Shown here piece after piece: positions 25,466-39,900 of a stretch of 64,000 nt of DNA. How positions within the stretch are numbered: position 1 is the stretch's first letter; each line of letters opens with the position of its first letter. The DNA is from Aphelenchoides besseyi. Taxonomy: Eukaryota > Nematoda > Chromadorea > Rhabditida > Aphelenchoididae. The notes beneath the pieces were generated by a model. That model ran no database searches. It saw nothing but the letters and a program-made list of their open reading frames with translations, and was not told the DNA's origin. A program made the translations under genes and the position numbers. Where the stretch lies: contig JAMPIQ010000002.1 in assembly GCA_024699855.1 (NCBI GenBank), positions 11,966,001 to 12,030,000 on the forward strand, in the 5' to 3' direction.

Positions 25466-25812
25466 TCGTGACAACTACAGATAATCGACTCAAATTTGCC
25501 AAATCTGCTTACAAATACATTGACTATGGGATTTTACCTCATTGTTAACAAAAGCGTTCTTCGATAAACAAAACCATGCGTTTATTTATGAGATTGGTTT
25601 GTAACCATTGCAAAAATTCAATTGAAAGCTTATTGCTAAATGAGATGACAAACGATGAGCAGTTAATTGATTGAACTTGAAAGAATTGGAGTGGTGCAAA
25701 TGCAAACATTTGCAGTAAATAATAAAGTTAGTACATAAGCTGGAAGATGAAAAACTAAAGAGATGAGATATATATACATGATTGAAAGGATTTAAACATA
25801 TCATTATTAACA

Positions 25813-26528
25813 TTAGGACTTTAACCACGGGTTTAGCGCAATGCTTGCACTCGATCGATCGCCGTAGTCGTAGAGCAGTTCTTCGCCTATCCGAATATCT
25901 CGTTTGGCAAACAGACACAGATGAATTGTACCATTCCCATCGATAACCTTGGATTTGAGATTCGGATTAAGTAATGAGTGATTCACCAGACGGCCTTTGA
26001 ACTTTGTTTCAGCTGTTGCATCCACACAATATCTTTTGTTCTGATGCTCGAAGTAATACATATAAGATCCTATCTTTGAGTCTTGAGCGTACATCTTCTC
26101 TCGTAAACGAGCTTCCGCATAGTTGAGCAGCTCACCCTTATATTCCACTACAAATGCTTCTTTTTCGAAGGAACAACCGGCCCGTAAACCCCGGCCTTTA
26201 AGATCGCTTTCATAGATTCGCAAAAAGTCCTCGTTGTAGCCCGTATCGATGAGTTGCAACGTCTTGTCCAGTTTTTCCATCTAAATCAACAAAACCGTTC
26301 AACTATAAATGCCGAAAAAGTCACCTGAAGTCGCTGAGATGTCTTCCGATTGCTGCGGCGTATTTGACAGAACTCAGTGATCTTTCGATCATCTCGGTTT
26401 TCAATTAGTTTCTTCCTGGAAGTGTGTTTATTTACATTAAAAATAAACAAAACTCACTTTATGACCATTTTTGATTTCTGAATTGGTTGTGCCTTCCGAC
26501 ATGTGTAGACACTTCCACAGCGGCTCAT
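25813..26528 (-). CDS. set-1: SET8/PR-Set7 histone H4K20 monomethyltransferase
   Basis: SET8 adds the single methyl group on histone H4 Lys20 and controls chromosome condensation and, in worms, dosage compensation. Three exons are joined by short introns. The ATG at 26528 gives MSRCGSVYTCRKAQPIQKSK; the second exon adds KKLIENRDDRKITEFCQIRR then SNRKTSQRLQ. The third holds the SET domain: GRGLRAGCSFEKEAFVVEYK, then YMYYFEHQNKRYCVDATAE, then GRLVNHS (the RxxNHS cofactor motif) and GEELLYDYGDRS (the catalytic Tyr region), ending NPWLKS with TAA at 25813-25815. All match SET8, and no other SET subfamily has the YMYYF and DYGDRS-A-I---PWLK pattern. At about 185 residues it is much shorter than human SET8 and somewhat shorter than worm SET-1. 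The N-terminal RKITEFCQIRR segment aligns with the PIP degron but is altered. Confidence 0.93.
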
Positions 26529-27524
26529 CGTTCAGAACAACGAAGATTCGCGCGACGACTTTGAAGGAACGACAAGCTCGGATTTAGCCATACAACGCTA
26601 TGGATCAGGGAAGGTCTTTGTTCGCGAAATCGATTTATCTGAACTGTGTTCCGTCAACCAAGTAACGGCAAATTCATTGTTTCTGACGACCTTCTAAGCT
26701 TTCACATTTGATGAAACTATGTGTTCATTAAGATCATTCATGTAAACAACCTTAATAAACAACTCGAACTTACTGATTCTTGTCTACAACTTGAATTCAC
26801 GTTTAACAAACGGCCTTTTTGTTATGCAATATGTGTGGTCTTAAAATAACTGCGTTGAAGATATACTCTCGATGTTAGTTATAATGACGACAGCATACGT
26901 TTTTAGACACTTAATTTATTCCTATTCTAACACATCGGGGCATGGCAAAAGAGTAGAGATATCTTATTATAGTAGTCGGAAGTTACAAGCACCCGCTGTT
27001 TACGTCAATTAAATGAACTACACGATTCAGCAACAGTATCCTCGGAAACAACTCATTAGGATTCGAATTGAAGAAGAAGTCAAATTGGTGGTACAATGCA
27101 TTCAGTTCATGATGTTGTGGTTGAGCAAAACCGGCTGTCAAACACAAAATTGTCACCTAGATCGAAGGGAATATTTTGCGTCAGAGAGCAAATGAATTCA
27201 AGCAAAAATACTTGACCGTCGATAATAAAACGTTTACTAAGAAGGGTGTTTGGTAGCGAGTTAATGAATTGGTGTACGTGTCAAAATAAATCACCCGGAC
27301 TTGATGATACAAAAAGCTAAGATCTCAAAACGTAATCGAAAGGTTATAGAATGCGTAGAGTCAAGTAAAATAGTTTGCAAGTCAGGTAACATATCTATTG
27401 AATTTTATAATAGAAATGCTTCAATTTCATCATTTCGTTTGCGTATCATTACGTTTTGGTCCGAGAAACAGATCTTTTGATGACAATGAAGTATCCAATG
27501 ATTCACTCACTGAAATTAGTTGGA
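26529..27524. other. Intergenic region, nothing recognised
   Basis: About 1 kb upstream of set-1 and downstream of the small membrane-protein gene. It is AT-rich, with one short open frame at 27013-27195 that lacks any supporting feature. Confidence 0.45.
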
Positions 27525-28464
27525 TTAGTCTTTGTGAAGTTGATTAAACCCACCAAGTTGATCGATTTTTGGTCCGAGAGAAAGTGACAGTGCTACCAAA
27601 ATGAACGAAATCAACATCAGTGTAATGGCAACTACAGTGACAACACGTTTAATTCGACGATGATTTTGCTCCTTCAATTGCTGAATCTCCATTTCGGACA
27701 ACTCAATCATTGTCATTTCGACGGCCTCGGTGTGTGAGATCGGGGTTCGTGGTGGGTCAAGCTCGTCGGAAGCCAGACCGATTTGTTTGCCGGTCGATTG
27801 TGCTAACAGAACCGCTGAAGCGGGCGCCAAGCAAAGTCGAGGCACGCGACGCTTCGGCGGTGGATCGTCTAACTGTAGAAGCTGTTGAGCGTTTTCTAGC
27901 ACCTCCAATAAGACCAGTTCATGAGCATGTTTAACGGACTTTCGAGATGATCGCGGCATTCAAAACGAACACGCGAACGAATCCAAATGCGAATAGCGAA
28001 ATATAGAAATGAGGGAAAAGAACACAAAAATCGGAAATGTGAGCATTTTTCAAGATAGTGGCCGGTACTTGAGCATGTCAAAAAACGAAGTAAATGGACT
28101 CAATCGAGCTACTTGAGCGACCGTCCATCATTTGGCCAAAAGTTTGACTCAAAGAGGTTGTCGTCGGCAATTGAAATACGAAGCAAATAATCGGAAGCTG
28201 ATGAAAACACAAAAACTAAGCGACGGACATAAACCCGAAAACAATTTAATACCATAACCTACTTTTTTGTTAATAAGTTCGACTAGAAAGAAAAGAGATA
28301 CATGGAGTGAAGCGGTTGTATGTGAACAAGCAGAAAATTCTTTTTTCGACTAACAAGAAGGCCAACTGACTTCTGCTTAATGAAGCGCAGCATCCATACT
28401 CACGCCCGAAGTAGTCTTGATCCCGCAACTGAGGTTCCGGAAGCATTCTATCCGTCGTTCCCAT
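27525..28464 (-). CDS. Small single-pass membrane protein with two possible first exons
   Basis: An uninterrupted frame from the ATG at 27959 to TAG at 27525 gives 144 residues: a basic start (MPRSSRKSVKHAHEL), a Leu-rich segment, KRRVPRLCLAPASA, an acidic helix (MTMIELSEMEIQQLKEQ), a basic stop-transfer-like stretch (HRRIKR), one TM helix (VVTVVAITLMLISFILVALS) and a short tail (LGPKIDQLGG). An upstream exon (28464-28404) starts MGTTDRMLPEPQLRDQDYFG and ends at a strong GTGAGTATGG donor. Joined to the acceptor CTACAGTTAG inside the first frame, it continues exactly in frame into DPPPKRRVPRL. I therefore propose alternative or spliced first exons. The family is not recognised; the TM followed by SLSLGPKID looks conserved-like, but I cannot name it. 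Confidence 0.6.
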
Positions 28465-31383
28465 TACACGCGAACGGGAGCGCAAGGAAAGGGGCAGAAA
28501 GCAATGAAGCGAGCGGAAGTTAGCGGCAAGTCGACAAAATACGTAGCAAACGGTCGCATCTGGACAGTCACACGCATATACGAATGAATGACTTCTAAAA
28601 TGATGAACATACACGCTCGACAAAGCTAGAAATTATTCATACACGCACTGTTCCAACTGCTTACGGTTAAGACCATGATTGCGTGATATTTTTGGCGAAT
28701 CAGTAGATGTTTTTCGAAGTGTACTGGCCAAGTTAACCATATTTTGACAAAGAGAAATTGAATTTGATCTAAAAGCACATTGAGGAACTGACGTTCTAAA
28801 AGCATATGATACAGTACGGTGTCTTTTTCATAACGTCAACAGACGCGAATTACAGTCTGCAATTCTACGTGTCCATAAACGCTCAGAAAATAACAAGATA
28901 GCTGTCAATCTTGTCAACATAATGCACCCGTTATTTGTGGAATGTGAAGATACTCGTCATGCCAAGTTACAGAAGTTCACTTTGTCACGATCACTTGCTC
29001 AAAAGATATTCTCAGATAATGCAAATGACATGTTGTTGGGCATTTCTATTTTACTGTAAAAATTCCGACCTAAACAAACTAATTTTTCTTATTGAACACC
29101 CAAGAAACGTTGTGACTTCAAACAACGTTGTCTCCACGTAACATCGTTGATGACCGCAGTATAGCGTGAGATCAAGCAGAAGAAAGAACACGCAATAGAA
29201 CTCGCATTCACGTAGATTCCAAGTATTCGCCTGTGAAAGTGTCTGATCACAACGCTCGAAAGCCAATAACTTCAATGTCTGCGTGATGACCAAGACAATA
29301 ATCCGCGTTTAGGGAATATTCACACCGATTTGAAGCAAAGGAAGCAGACGATAAAGTGGACTTTCTTTATTTGAGTTGTCCGAAGAAGAAGACGGACAGA
29401 AAAAAGTCAGAAAGAGTCTCATTTACCTCATTCTTCGATGGTAAGTGCAGTTTTCAAAAGAACGTCACTTCCGCTTTTCGTGGAAACTAAATTTTGCAAA
29501 CGAACTTAAAATCATCACGAGAACAATTGTGAACGACATTCCAATCGACTGACTTCCGTTCGATCGTCGACCGTAACTGTCGGTTGGATTTAACAGACTA
29601 GAGACTTGAATGCAAAACAGTGGACCACAGAAGCAACGACATTAAATGAAATCTATCGAATTTATGCGCGTCGTAGTTTTGCGGGCCGTTTGTTTTCGTT
29701 TGGGATTGTAAAGCGAAGAGAAAATTTCTTAATGTTATTAAGAGATTAGGCACATTACCAGCCGCCATCTAAACGTCTGCGCGAGATGTTCCGGCGTGCA
29801 TGTTTCCATCACAATAAGTTCGTGTCACCGAGCATTCGTTTGTCCAACTACTAATTTGTCGAGAATCCATGTCACGAGTTGGCATTTCAGTCGCGAATTT
29901 AACGAAAACTCGAACGATAATTTTGTCCCCGAGAAGAATTAGACGAGAAAGTTATTTGCGAGAGACAAGTTAATCAAATCATCGCATCCTTCACGTCAAC
30001 CGGAAAGCACAGGCCTTAGCCGGTCGTCACACAAGCTCCTTTGTCTCGCTTTTTTGGTGTCTTAGTAGATTCTCATCGAGTCGAATGCAATTACTAAACC
30101 CTCGCTTTTTTACGTCGGTCACGCTTGTATCCAACTTCCGGCGAAAGCGGCGTGACCGGCATCTAAACAAATCGAAAAGACGGACTTGAAAGTCAGTTTT
30201 TTAATGTCAACAGCCTTTGAAAACGAACGCATCGAATTACAAAATGTGTCAATTTACTTTGCAAAATTTTAATTTTACATGACGATCATCGTATTTCGTA
30301 TGCACTCTTGAACTAAACTAGACGGTAAATGATGTAACAGGAATTTGAACACCATTTCTTAGCCAAACAAACTGTCAATGAAAGTCGCGTCTGATTATAG
30401 TCCAGGTTATACACTCAGGAAAGCAAGTTCTCAAAAAAGAAAGAACAAACGAAGACCTTGAAACAACGATCAACCGAGTACTTAAGTGCGAACGAAATTC
30501 TGAAGTAAGTTGGAGAGAACGATCATCCGAATACATTTTCGTGGGATATATGAGAAGGTAGAAGGGTGTTGTTCATATTTTCGCGCGCATATCATTTCTT
30601 CGGTAATTGAAGCTCTCGAGCCGGCAAATTCCCACCGCTCCAAATAGAAACTCGAACTCGATTGAGAACACAAAAACGGTCGAACCTTCCGCTCACATCG
30701 CTTACGACGAAATGACAACGGTAGTCGAATGCTCGCTATTAATTTTGATCGCTTTTTCTTTGTTTTCCAGCATTTTTTGTCACCATCTGTTCGAAAGACA
30801 TCCGAGAAATCGGGACGAAGAAATCAAACCAAAGTGTCACATTTGAAAGAGAATCGTCACTTGAACTCGCCAATCAACCGATTGCCGCAATTGATCCTTA
30901 AAAGTGATCGCTGTTACTGTCGTCATGAAATTAATCACGACTTAATCCATTGATTGGTCGTTGATGTCTGAAGAAAGAACAGCGGCTTACGAAAACAGAA
31001 TTGAAGTCTATTGCAGTTTCGAACGTTTAATATTGTTCTACAGCCTTCAACATTGAATCCGAAATCACAGATTAGTTGTACAACTAATTTACATCACTTT
31101 AATATTGTCGACAACAGATGGAACGTTTAAGTCGTCCTTTTCAAAGCTCGATAACTTCACAAGTCAAAGGTCCCAGCAAACCGTTTGCATTGTTTCGAAC
31201 AAATTGCCTCGACTTAGCGAACAGTTTTTGTCGCGGCAGAGATTAGTTAAAATCATGCTATGAACAAAGTTCTCAAGACACTTTGGAACTGCAAGTACTT
31301 TGGAAGATCATGTGAAGAAACGAGAGAAATAAGATCACTTGAATGACCGTTTATTCTTTCATTCAAAACTTTGCTGTCAAAAA
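28465..31383. other. Long intergenic region, nothing supported
   Basis: Nearly 3 kb with no open frame over about 80 residues on either strand that carries a domain, signal peptide or good splice sites. Frames near 28935-29293 and 30482-30953 on both strands overlap one another and look random. It probably holds the promoters of the two outward-facing flanking genes. Confidence 0.45.
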
Positions 31384-33208
31384 ATGTTTTCCCATCGTTT
31401 TTTGCTTCAAATTCTTCTTCTGTTTGGAGGAATCGAATACTTGAGTGCGGATCAAGGGGATCCAAGTGTGGCGGTTGGATTGTCGAAACTTGGACTCCAA
31501 TTTTTCAGTTCTATTGGACATAAAATTGTGAGTATCACATACGAATTATAACCGTTTCAACACTTATAGGTAAACCACGAATTGCCGCGTATAGCCTTTC
31601 CAAACATATCTTTTCCTATTAACAATGGACCCGGAAGTGGTTTCGTATCTGTTCACGGCTTAAAAATCCCCAAATTCACGTCTCCTCTGTTTCGTTTTCA
31701 ACTCAATCCAGAGATGCAAGGAATGACTTGGATTTCCGGAAAGTTTTTGAACGTACCATTGACCACACCAACTCATTTCATATACTTATTAAAAAACCAA
31801 TTAAACAACTGTATTTTTAGATGGTGGATTGATTAAACTGGTTGGAAAATGGAACGCCGAGTACACATTTGTAACTACGGTAATATTCGATTGATTAAGA
31901 ATGTAGATGAGCTTTTAGTTCTATTTGCATGGATGGGTGAACGTTCTAGCTCGGGACGTTCGTTCGAATGTCACTTTAAGTGTTCACGGAAGTAATGGCC
32001 ATCCACAAGTTGATTTGCGTGATGGTTGTGCAGTAGACGTTTTGGATGTTCATCTTTCGTTGGGTGGAAATGTTATAGTGTGGATTGTTAACTTATTCAA
32101 ATTGGATCTTAGCTATGCTCTCAAACGAATGATCCACGAACAGGTTTGAATATATTCGAACAATGGTGTACGCTTATGATTTGTAGTTTTGCGAACTAAT
32201 GAATACAACTTTGCTGAAACAAGCCAATGAAGCACTTCGAAGTTTACCGAAACACTTAAATGTTGTGGGAGATGTTTTTCTCGATTATGAACTCGAACGA
32301 CAACCGGTGCGCGTTCTCAAGTTAATCTTACAGTTATTTTGACAATAAGATCAAGTATTTTAGTAATAGTGTTGTTGGTCGAACGTATGTTGACGTGATG
32401 CTAAACAGCGAAGTTTGTTCACTGAAGACATTGCCATTGGAAATCGGAGATATCGACTCTACATACATGGCAAACATTTGGATCGAGCAAATTGTTTTTG
32501 ATTGTCTTCTCTTCAGTGCTCACAAAAACAATTTATTTCATTTTGTGTTGGACCGAAGCATCTACGCGAAGTTGAATACCTTTTTGGCTACAGATTGTCC
32601 TTGGTATGAAATCTGCGTTGGGAAATTTTTTAAAAAGCTTCGAGTTGACTACCCAGAACGACACATCCAAATGAATTTCTATTCTGCTGAACCGCCAACT
32701 GTTAGTTTCACTGAAGACACAAGTGCTCATGTGGTTGCCAAGTTTTCGGTAGATCTTCAAATTCAACCTGAAACTGGAAAGCCGAATGTCACGTCGACAT
32801 TAGCACGTATTGGTAAATTTATTTTATTTAAAGCGTATACCGAGATTTTAAGAAATGGATATGACCGGAACCGTCAATCCGCACATCTTCAACTCACGTA
32901 TCTGCGGTACTATCAACTCGACTGAAGTTCGTTTCAACGAAGTCTTTTCGAACATTGGTGAAATAAGCTCTGCTTTCTTGGATAGTTTGCATTTGATTCT
33001 TACTCCAGTGATTGAAGTGGCCGGTGATACTGTACTTCGATTAGGAATTCCGATTCCACTTGTCGAAAACATTTCACTTTCCAATCGAACGCAAATCTCC
33101 TTTGGCACTCGTGCAATAAGAATCAACACCGATTTGGTTTACTCGAACAAGTCGGCCGTCACAACAAGTCGTCGGGCTTTTCAGTACTTACCGTTCGTAT
33201 TCATCTAA
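31384..33208 (+). CDS. BPI/LBP/CETP-family secreted lipid-binding protein
   Basis: BPI-fold proteins bind lipids such as lipopolysaccharide or phospholipid. The ATG at 31384 begins a signal peptide (MFSHRFLLQILLLFGGIEYL). The N-terminal barrel starts PSVAVGLSKLGLQFFSSIGH, then ELPRIAFPNISFP and the typical FVSVHGLKIPKF (family: Y-I-NL-I--F). It continues with ARDVRSNVTLSVHGSNGHP and the Cys pair (RDGCAVDV...FCELMN) that forms the BPI disulfide, then LNVVGDVFLDYELERQP. The C-terminal barrel includes TYVDVMLNSEVCS, DRSIYAKLNTFL and FSVDLQIQPE, ending with GIPIPLVENISLSNRTQIS. Introns are short; the one near 32315-32370 requires a GTTAAT donor to keep frame. The stop TAA is at 33206-33208, followed by AATAAA at 33255. 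A role in worm innate immunity or lipid transport is inference. Confidence 0.85.
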
Positions 33209-33254
33209 TCTCCTCTTAATTTTCATCGTAATTTGCTTGGCTTTTTCAAGTTTC

Positions 33255-33260
33255 AATAAA
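33255..33260 (+). terminator. Poly(A) signal AATAAA
   Basis: Lies 47 nt after the stop codon of the BPI-family gene, the expected place for a worm cleavage signal. Confidence 0.55.
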
Positions 33261-33273
33261 TAACTGTAGCTTC

Positions 33274-33643
33274 TTGATATTGTCGAATGCGATAGAAAGC
33301 TCTGAGACCGCTAAATTGTCGTTTAATGAAATTCAATTGCTGTTTGTTGAGGTAAACTATCTGCTTTTTGTCTGCATGGTCACCTACTTGCAATTGAAAG
33401 GTTTGCTTGATGAACCACTACTGCAACTGGTGGACGCTAATGCTGCTGATGTTTACGATACAAAGGACGAGAATCTTCGTCGGTTTCCTTATCAAACTGT
33501 TTCGGAGGTTGTGATTTTGATTTCGGTTACCGCTCTGCGCGATGTTCTTCTTCAATTCTATTCAACAGGAGCCACTCGAACAAATCGAAATTTCCGATTC
33601 ATTTTTTAAAGAAGTAATGAAATGTTTGCATGAGTGTGAATGA
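33274..33643 (+). CDS. Coding-like segment of unknown gene (low confidence)
   Basis: An open frame includes ETAKLSFNEIQLLFVE and GLLDEPLLQLVDANAADVYD, followed by DENLRRFPYQTVSE. Excising two possible short introns (GTAAAC...TGAAAG and GTTGTG...CAACAG) would give EEPLEQIEISDSFFKEVMKC and a stop at 33641-33643. It lies after the BPI poly(A) signal and abuts the end of a minus-strand frame. No family is recognised, and no good start codon is visible. It could be a terminal exon of an alternative transcript or a gene remnant. Confidence 0.25.
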
Positions 33644-33654
33644 AAATCTGTTGT

Positions 33655-34994
<1,340 letters not shown>

Positions 34995-34999
34995 CGGTA

Positions 35000-36974
35000 A
35001 ATATCTAGAGATATCACAAGGATATCAATAAAGATACGATCATATACTATGCGAATTCGATGAAATTCCAATGAACATAAAAATCAAGGATGTTTGAAAC
35101 CTAAACGTCTATTATCCTACTCGAAATTTAAGTGATTAAAATGAGATCACACTTAACATCAAATATCTCTATCATGCGTTCTTTCAACTAGAACCATCTG
35201 AATTTGCTTAGTCAACCATTAGGCATTCAACAAATCAAAAACCTTTAAATTTCAATTTGCTCATCAAATCTCTATAGTGCGCTCAATGTGAATAGCCACT
35301 ATTTAGCTCAAATCATACAATCTTTTCTGTTACTTCAACATCTAATTCACAGTTCCGATACTCCCGATTGCGGTGGTTGTCGCTTTCAATTGGCAGAATG
35401 CCAACTTCTTACCGTAGTTTTTTCAGAGTTTTTAGCTGTAAAGTTCTGAAACAAGTCTGCGGGCTCACGAATTCACGTGAATTTCGATCGTGGTTGTCGA
35501 CAGATTAAACGATAAAAAATGGGAAATTTTCGACTATTTGCGGGCACCTTCAATGTCGCTTTACAACATTTTGGCTGTTGAGCGGCAAAGAGTCCCATCG
35601 AGACACGAAAAAAGAACTCGCGGTGACATCGCTGACTGTCACACTCACATAGCAATTGGGTTTCGACGCCGCCTCTTTCCGTTGCTTACGCCGATTTCTT
35701 GGGGTGTTGCGACCGCCACGCTCGACGTCTGTGTCTCTTCGCTTTCTTCGTGAATTCGACGCTGCTTCTTTTGCACTGCGAAATACACAAAAAAGCGCCG
35801 TGGATTTTCAGTGATTCAGAAGCCACAAAAGCACCCCGCATATTTATGCATATTCTTATTTATTTTGATTGGGCAAAGGCAACTCTGCAAATCCCGTGGA
35901 TGGCAATCGATCGATTGTCGTCGTGGTGTGCGCGCACCTCGTGCTCGCGGTCGTTTCACTTCCGGCAATTCCGTGATTAGTATCCCGACTTGGCATTTTG
36001 CCGAACCATCTACTTCCTTGTTGCTCGACTGATTAGCTGAAGCTCCTTTTCGATCACCCAAAATCAGAAGCATAATACCATATTAATCATCAGATCAGAT
36101 TTATTCGAACCATTTTCGTAAACACCTTATCCTCAAAGTATAATTTACAAGTTTGATTTTTGTATAAATTTCCATTTGACGTTAGAGCTTTACAACTTTT
36201 CTCGGCATCTTTTAACTCCAAATAAACCATAGATCGCTCACTGCGTTTTATACTAAAACATTTATTCAAATTTAATTCATTGGCATTTTACATCTTTTGA
36301 TTCTTTTTTGTCATGTACACAAAAGCGATTAAGGTTTGTAATTTGACTCGAAATTAAGATACTTTCGGTATCTTCCAACTCCAAGTTTGTAGCACACAGA
36401 TTTTCTAAACTTCAATTACAGTAATCCAAACGCGAAACAACGTGATTTAGTGCTCTCAAAGTTTGATTGAATTGGAATAGTCATGCCAAACTGAGTCTCC
36501 TGTTACAACTCGGGTTCAGGTGCTTAACAACAGCAAATTCTTTATGGCATCCCGATTACATATCCGTTGAGAGCACAGTTATAAATCCACTTATTACTGT
36601 AACTGCAGCTTAGATGTTGCATCTTAACGCTTTTAAGAAACGAACCACAACCTAGAACTTGCAATCATCGATCATATCCAATCTTATCTATGCTCGAAAA
36701 CTTCTTACTCTCACATTTTGTTTTTTTTTGTGAAAAATTCTGTGAGTTTGGTGTTTTAACTACAACATTAAAGCCAATATTCATTGTCACAACTGAGTTG
36801 AAAGGTTTGAAGTATCCGAATGAGTTTTGACGTTCCGCTCATTCTCGTCTTGTATTTACTGTTCAAACTCATCGAAAGCATCGTGCTTGATCGTTTCGTA
36901 TACTTCCCGTTCAACCATTCAATAACTCAATTCAGGTTTTATGTCCACAAGACGGGCAATTTGTTGCGGCAGAT
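35000..36974. other. Upstream region of the CBP gene, nothing coding supported
   Basis: About 2 kb of mostly AT-rich sequence with no supported gene. Short frames at 35473-36073 on both strands lack features. It probably holds the cbp-1 promoter and 5' untranslated sequence. Confidence 0.45.
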
Positions 36975-39900
36975 ATGGAAGATCAGCCCCGGAATAAAAA
37001 ACAGCGGTTATCAAACCCCAACAGTAAGAGTCGATTTTTCGCTTATTTATTCTCAAACTACCTTTCAGATTCCGATTTTTCAATAAACGGGTACAACAAT
37101 GAGCTCAATCAAATGGGAATGCCAAATGGCCCAATTGTCAACGGCTCAGCCGGTGGAATGGTCATCAATGGACCGCCGTCGCAAATGCCTCAGCAACAAT
37201 CAATGCATTCATATCATCCGACGAACGGTCAAAATGTCATGGTTTCAATGCCATCCAATGTACAGCAACAATCTCAGCCTCCATCCGTTCTTCAGGAACT
37301 TTTGCTCTCCAATACACCGGGAACAATGAACAGTCCGCGTCCACATTACAATCCGAATTACAACAATAATCGGTAGGTTTGAGAGGATTCAAGAGCTTCA
37401 ATACAATTATTTCCCACGAACATATTTGACGATTGCGATTAAAAATTATTTTTGTGTTCTATTCACCAGTTTCAGTGAGATCAGAAGTCCGGCTAATGGT
37501 CAGAATAACAACGCGCAGAACATGATGTCTCCGTCAGCGCCGACTATGGGAATTCCGGCAAATCGAATGCCGCATCATTCACAACAACAAATGCGACAAC
37601 AGATGCATCCCGGAATGCAGAATCCACAAACTGCACCACCTCATCGTCCACAACAAATGTACGCCCGACGTACCGGACCTCAGATGGTGAGTTGGAAAGT
37701 GCGAAATTTTTAATGCAAATTTTTAGTCCGGACAACCTCCGATGCAATGGCAGCAGATGCATCCACAGCAACAACAGTCAAACCAATGGGCCGCTCAACA
37801 GCAACCTCAAGGCCAACAGGTTTACATTCAACAACAACAAACGAGTCAGCAACCTTCAAACATGCAGCCACAAAATCCCCATCAACGTGGACCTCAGCAT
37901 CCGCCCAATCAGCATCAGCCAATCGGCTATGCACCATCACCTCAACAAATGCATCAAGGAATGAATGGTCAACAACAACCTCCGGGCGCAGTAATGTCAG
38001 TCGGAGACGAACGACAAATGGTCCCTAATATTCAAACACAACCAGGTCAACCGAATTTCAATCTTGGAGCGCAAAATCTACTTGGTCGCTCACAAGCACT
38101 GCATTCACAAGATCCAGAGAAGCGCAAACTAATTCAACAGCAACTCGTCCTTCTGCTGCACGCTCATAAGTGTCAGCAAAGAGAAAAGGTTTGTTGGTTG
38201 TAATCTTCTTTAGTAACATCGGATTTTTCAGACGGAAGTTAACGTTCGTAACCAATGCACGTTGCCTCATTGCGGTACAATGAAAGCCGTTCTCGATCAT
38301 ATGATTAGTTGTAATAATGGTCGTGCGTGTTCCTATCCACATTGTGCTTCTTCACGTCAAATCATCACTCATTGGAAGAACTGTAGCAAAGATGATTGTC
38401 CCGTGTGTAAACCGTTGAAAACATTTAGCAGTAAGTTGTGCATTGATTAAGATTGAAAATGCGCAAATTATAGGATCCGGTTCAACAAATCCACCCTCAA
38501 ATATCGGTCCTGGCAGTTTGAATTCACAGTCGTCACTCGATGCCGCAAGCGGTTTACTCGTGGACTACAATCCCTCAAATAAGTAAGTTCATTTCTCCTT
38601 GAATTGTATTATCGTAATTTTGAAGCGATCCATTCCGATCGAACAATCCACCGAACAAAGTAGCACCGCCAAATGGCAGCGGACGAATGTCGGCCACCGG
38701 TTTTACATCCGAGAACTTTACAAATTTACCTCCGCCAGATCCACCTTCTCAAGAAAAGGAATGGCATTCGATGATCACCCAAGATCTTCGCAATCATTTG
38801 GTCAGCAAGCTCGTGAAAGCAATCTTCCCTTCACCTGATCCAGCAGCAATCCAAGATCAACGACTGAAAGATCTGATATCGTATGCTCGAAAAGTGGAGA
38901 AAGACATGTTCGAGAACGCAAACGACAAAGAAGAATATTACCATCTGTTGGCCGAGAAAATCTACAAAATTCAGAAAGAATTGCAAGAGAAGAAGAATCG
39001 ACGACTTCACGAACAAGGCGCTACTGACAATTTCCGTCCCGGTACATCGTTGCCTCCAACTCAAATGCACAATCAACAACCAGTGATGAGTAATGGAATG
39101 CCAAATCAACAAAACTCAATGGGTCCCGGTTCAGTTAATCGATCACAAGTGCCGCCTTATGGCTACTCGCAGTTTCCACCTGAGTCTCATATGCAAAATG
39201 CTCAACAACAAGCGCCGATGCAAATGCAAGCACCACAAAGTCAATCAGCGTCGCAAAACCCGATGTCAATCCCATCACAAGGCCAACCTCCTTCAATGAT
39301 TAGACAGGACTCAGTGACATCTCAACAAATGCGATATCCTTCGATTAATGACATGAAACCGGAGCCCGTTGAAGTCAAACAAGAACCCATTACAATAAAA
39401 CAAGATTCGACGACAAACAAACCGGAAGCAGCGAGCATGAAAACAGAAGCGATACAGAATACACCACCAACACGAACGATTGCACCAGTTTCCAATCCGG
39501 CGATCAAAAAATCTGAACAGCGGGATGAAACCCCAGTTGAAGAGAAGATTTTTGATGCCAACGAATTGCGCTGCTACTTGAAACCGATTCTCGAGAAACT
39601 CGGTCGTTTGGAAGAGTCACTGCCGTTCCGCGTACCAGTGAATGCTGAAGAACTAAAGATTCCCGTAAGATCTAACAAATAGAATACTTCATGCGTCGTT
39701 TTAGGATTATTATGACATCATCAAGAATCCGATGGACATGGAAACAATGGAAAAGAAGCTTAATCTCGGCGCATACAAGAATCCATGGGAGTTCTGTGAA
39801 GACATGTGGTTGATGTTTGACAATGCATGGCTTTACAATCGCAAAAACTCCAAAGTGTACAAATATTGCACGAAGGTGATGAGTTTGAATCGCACGCTCC

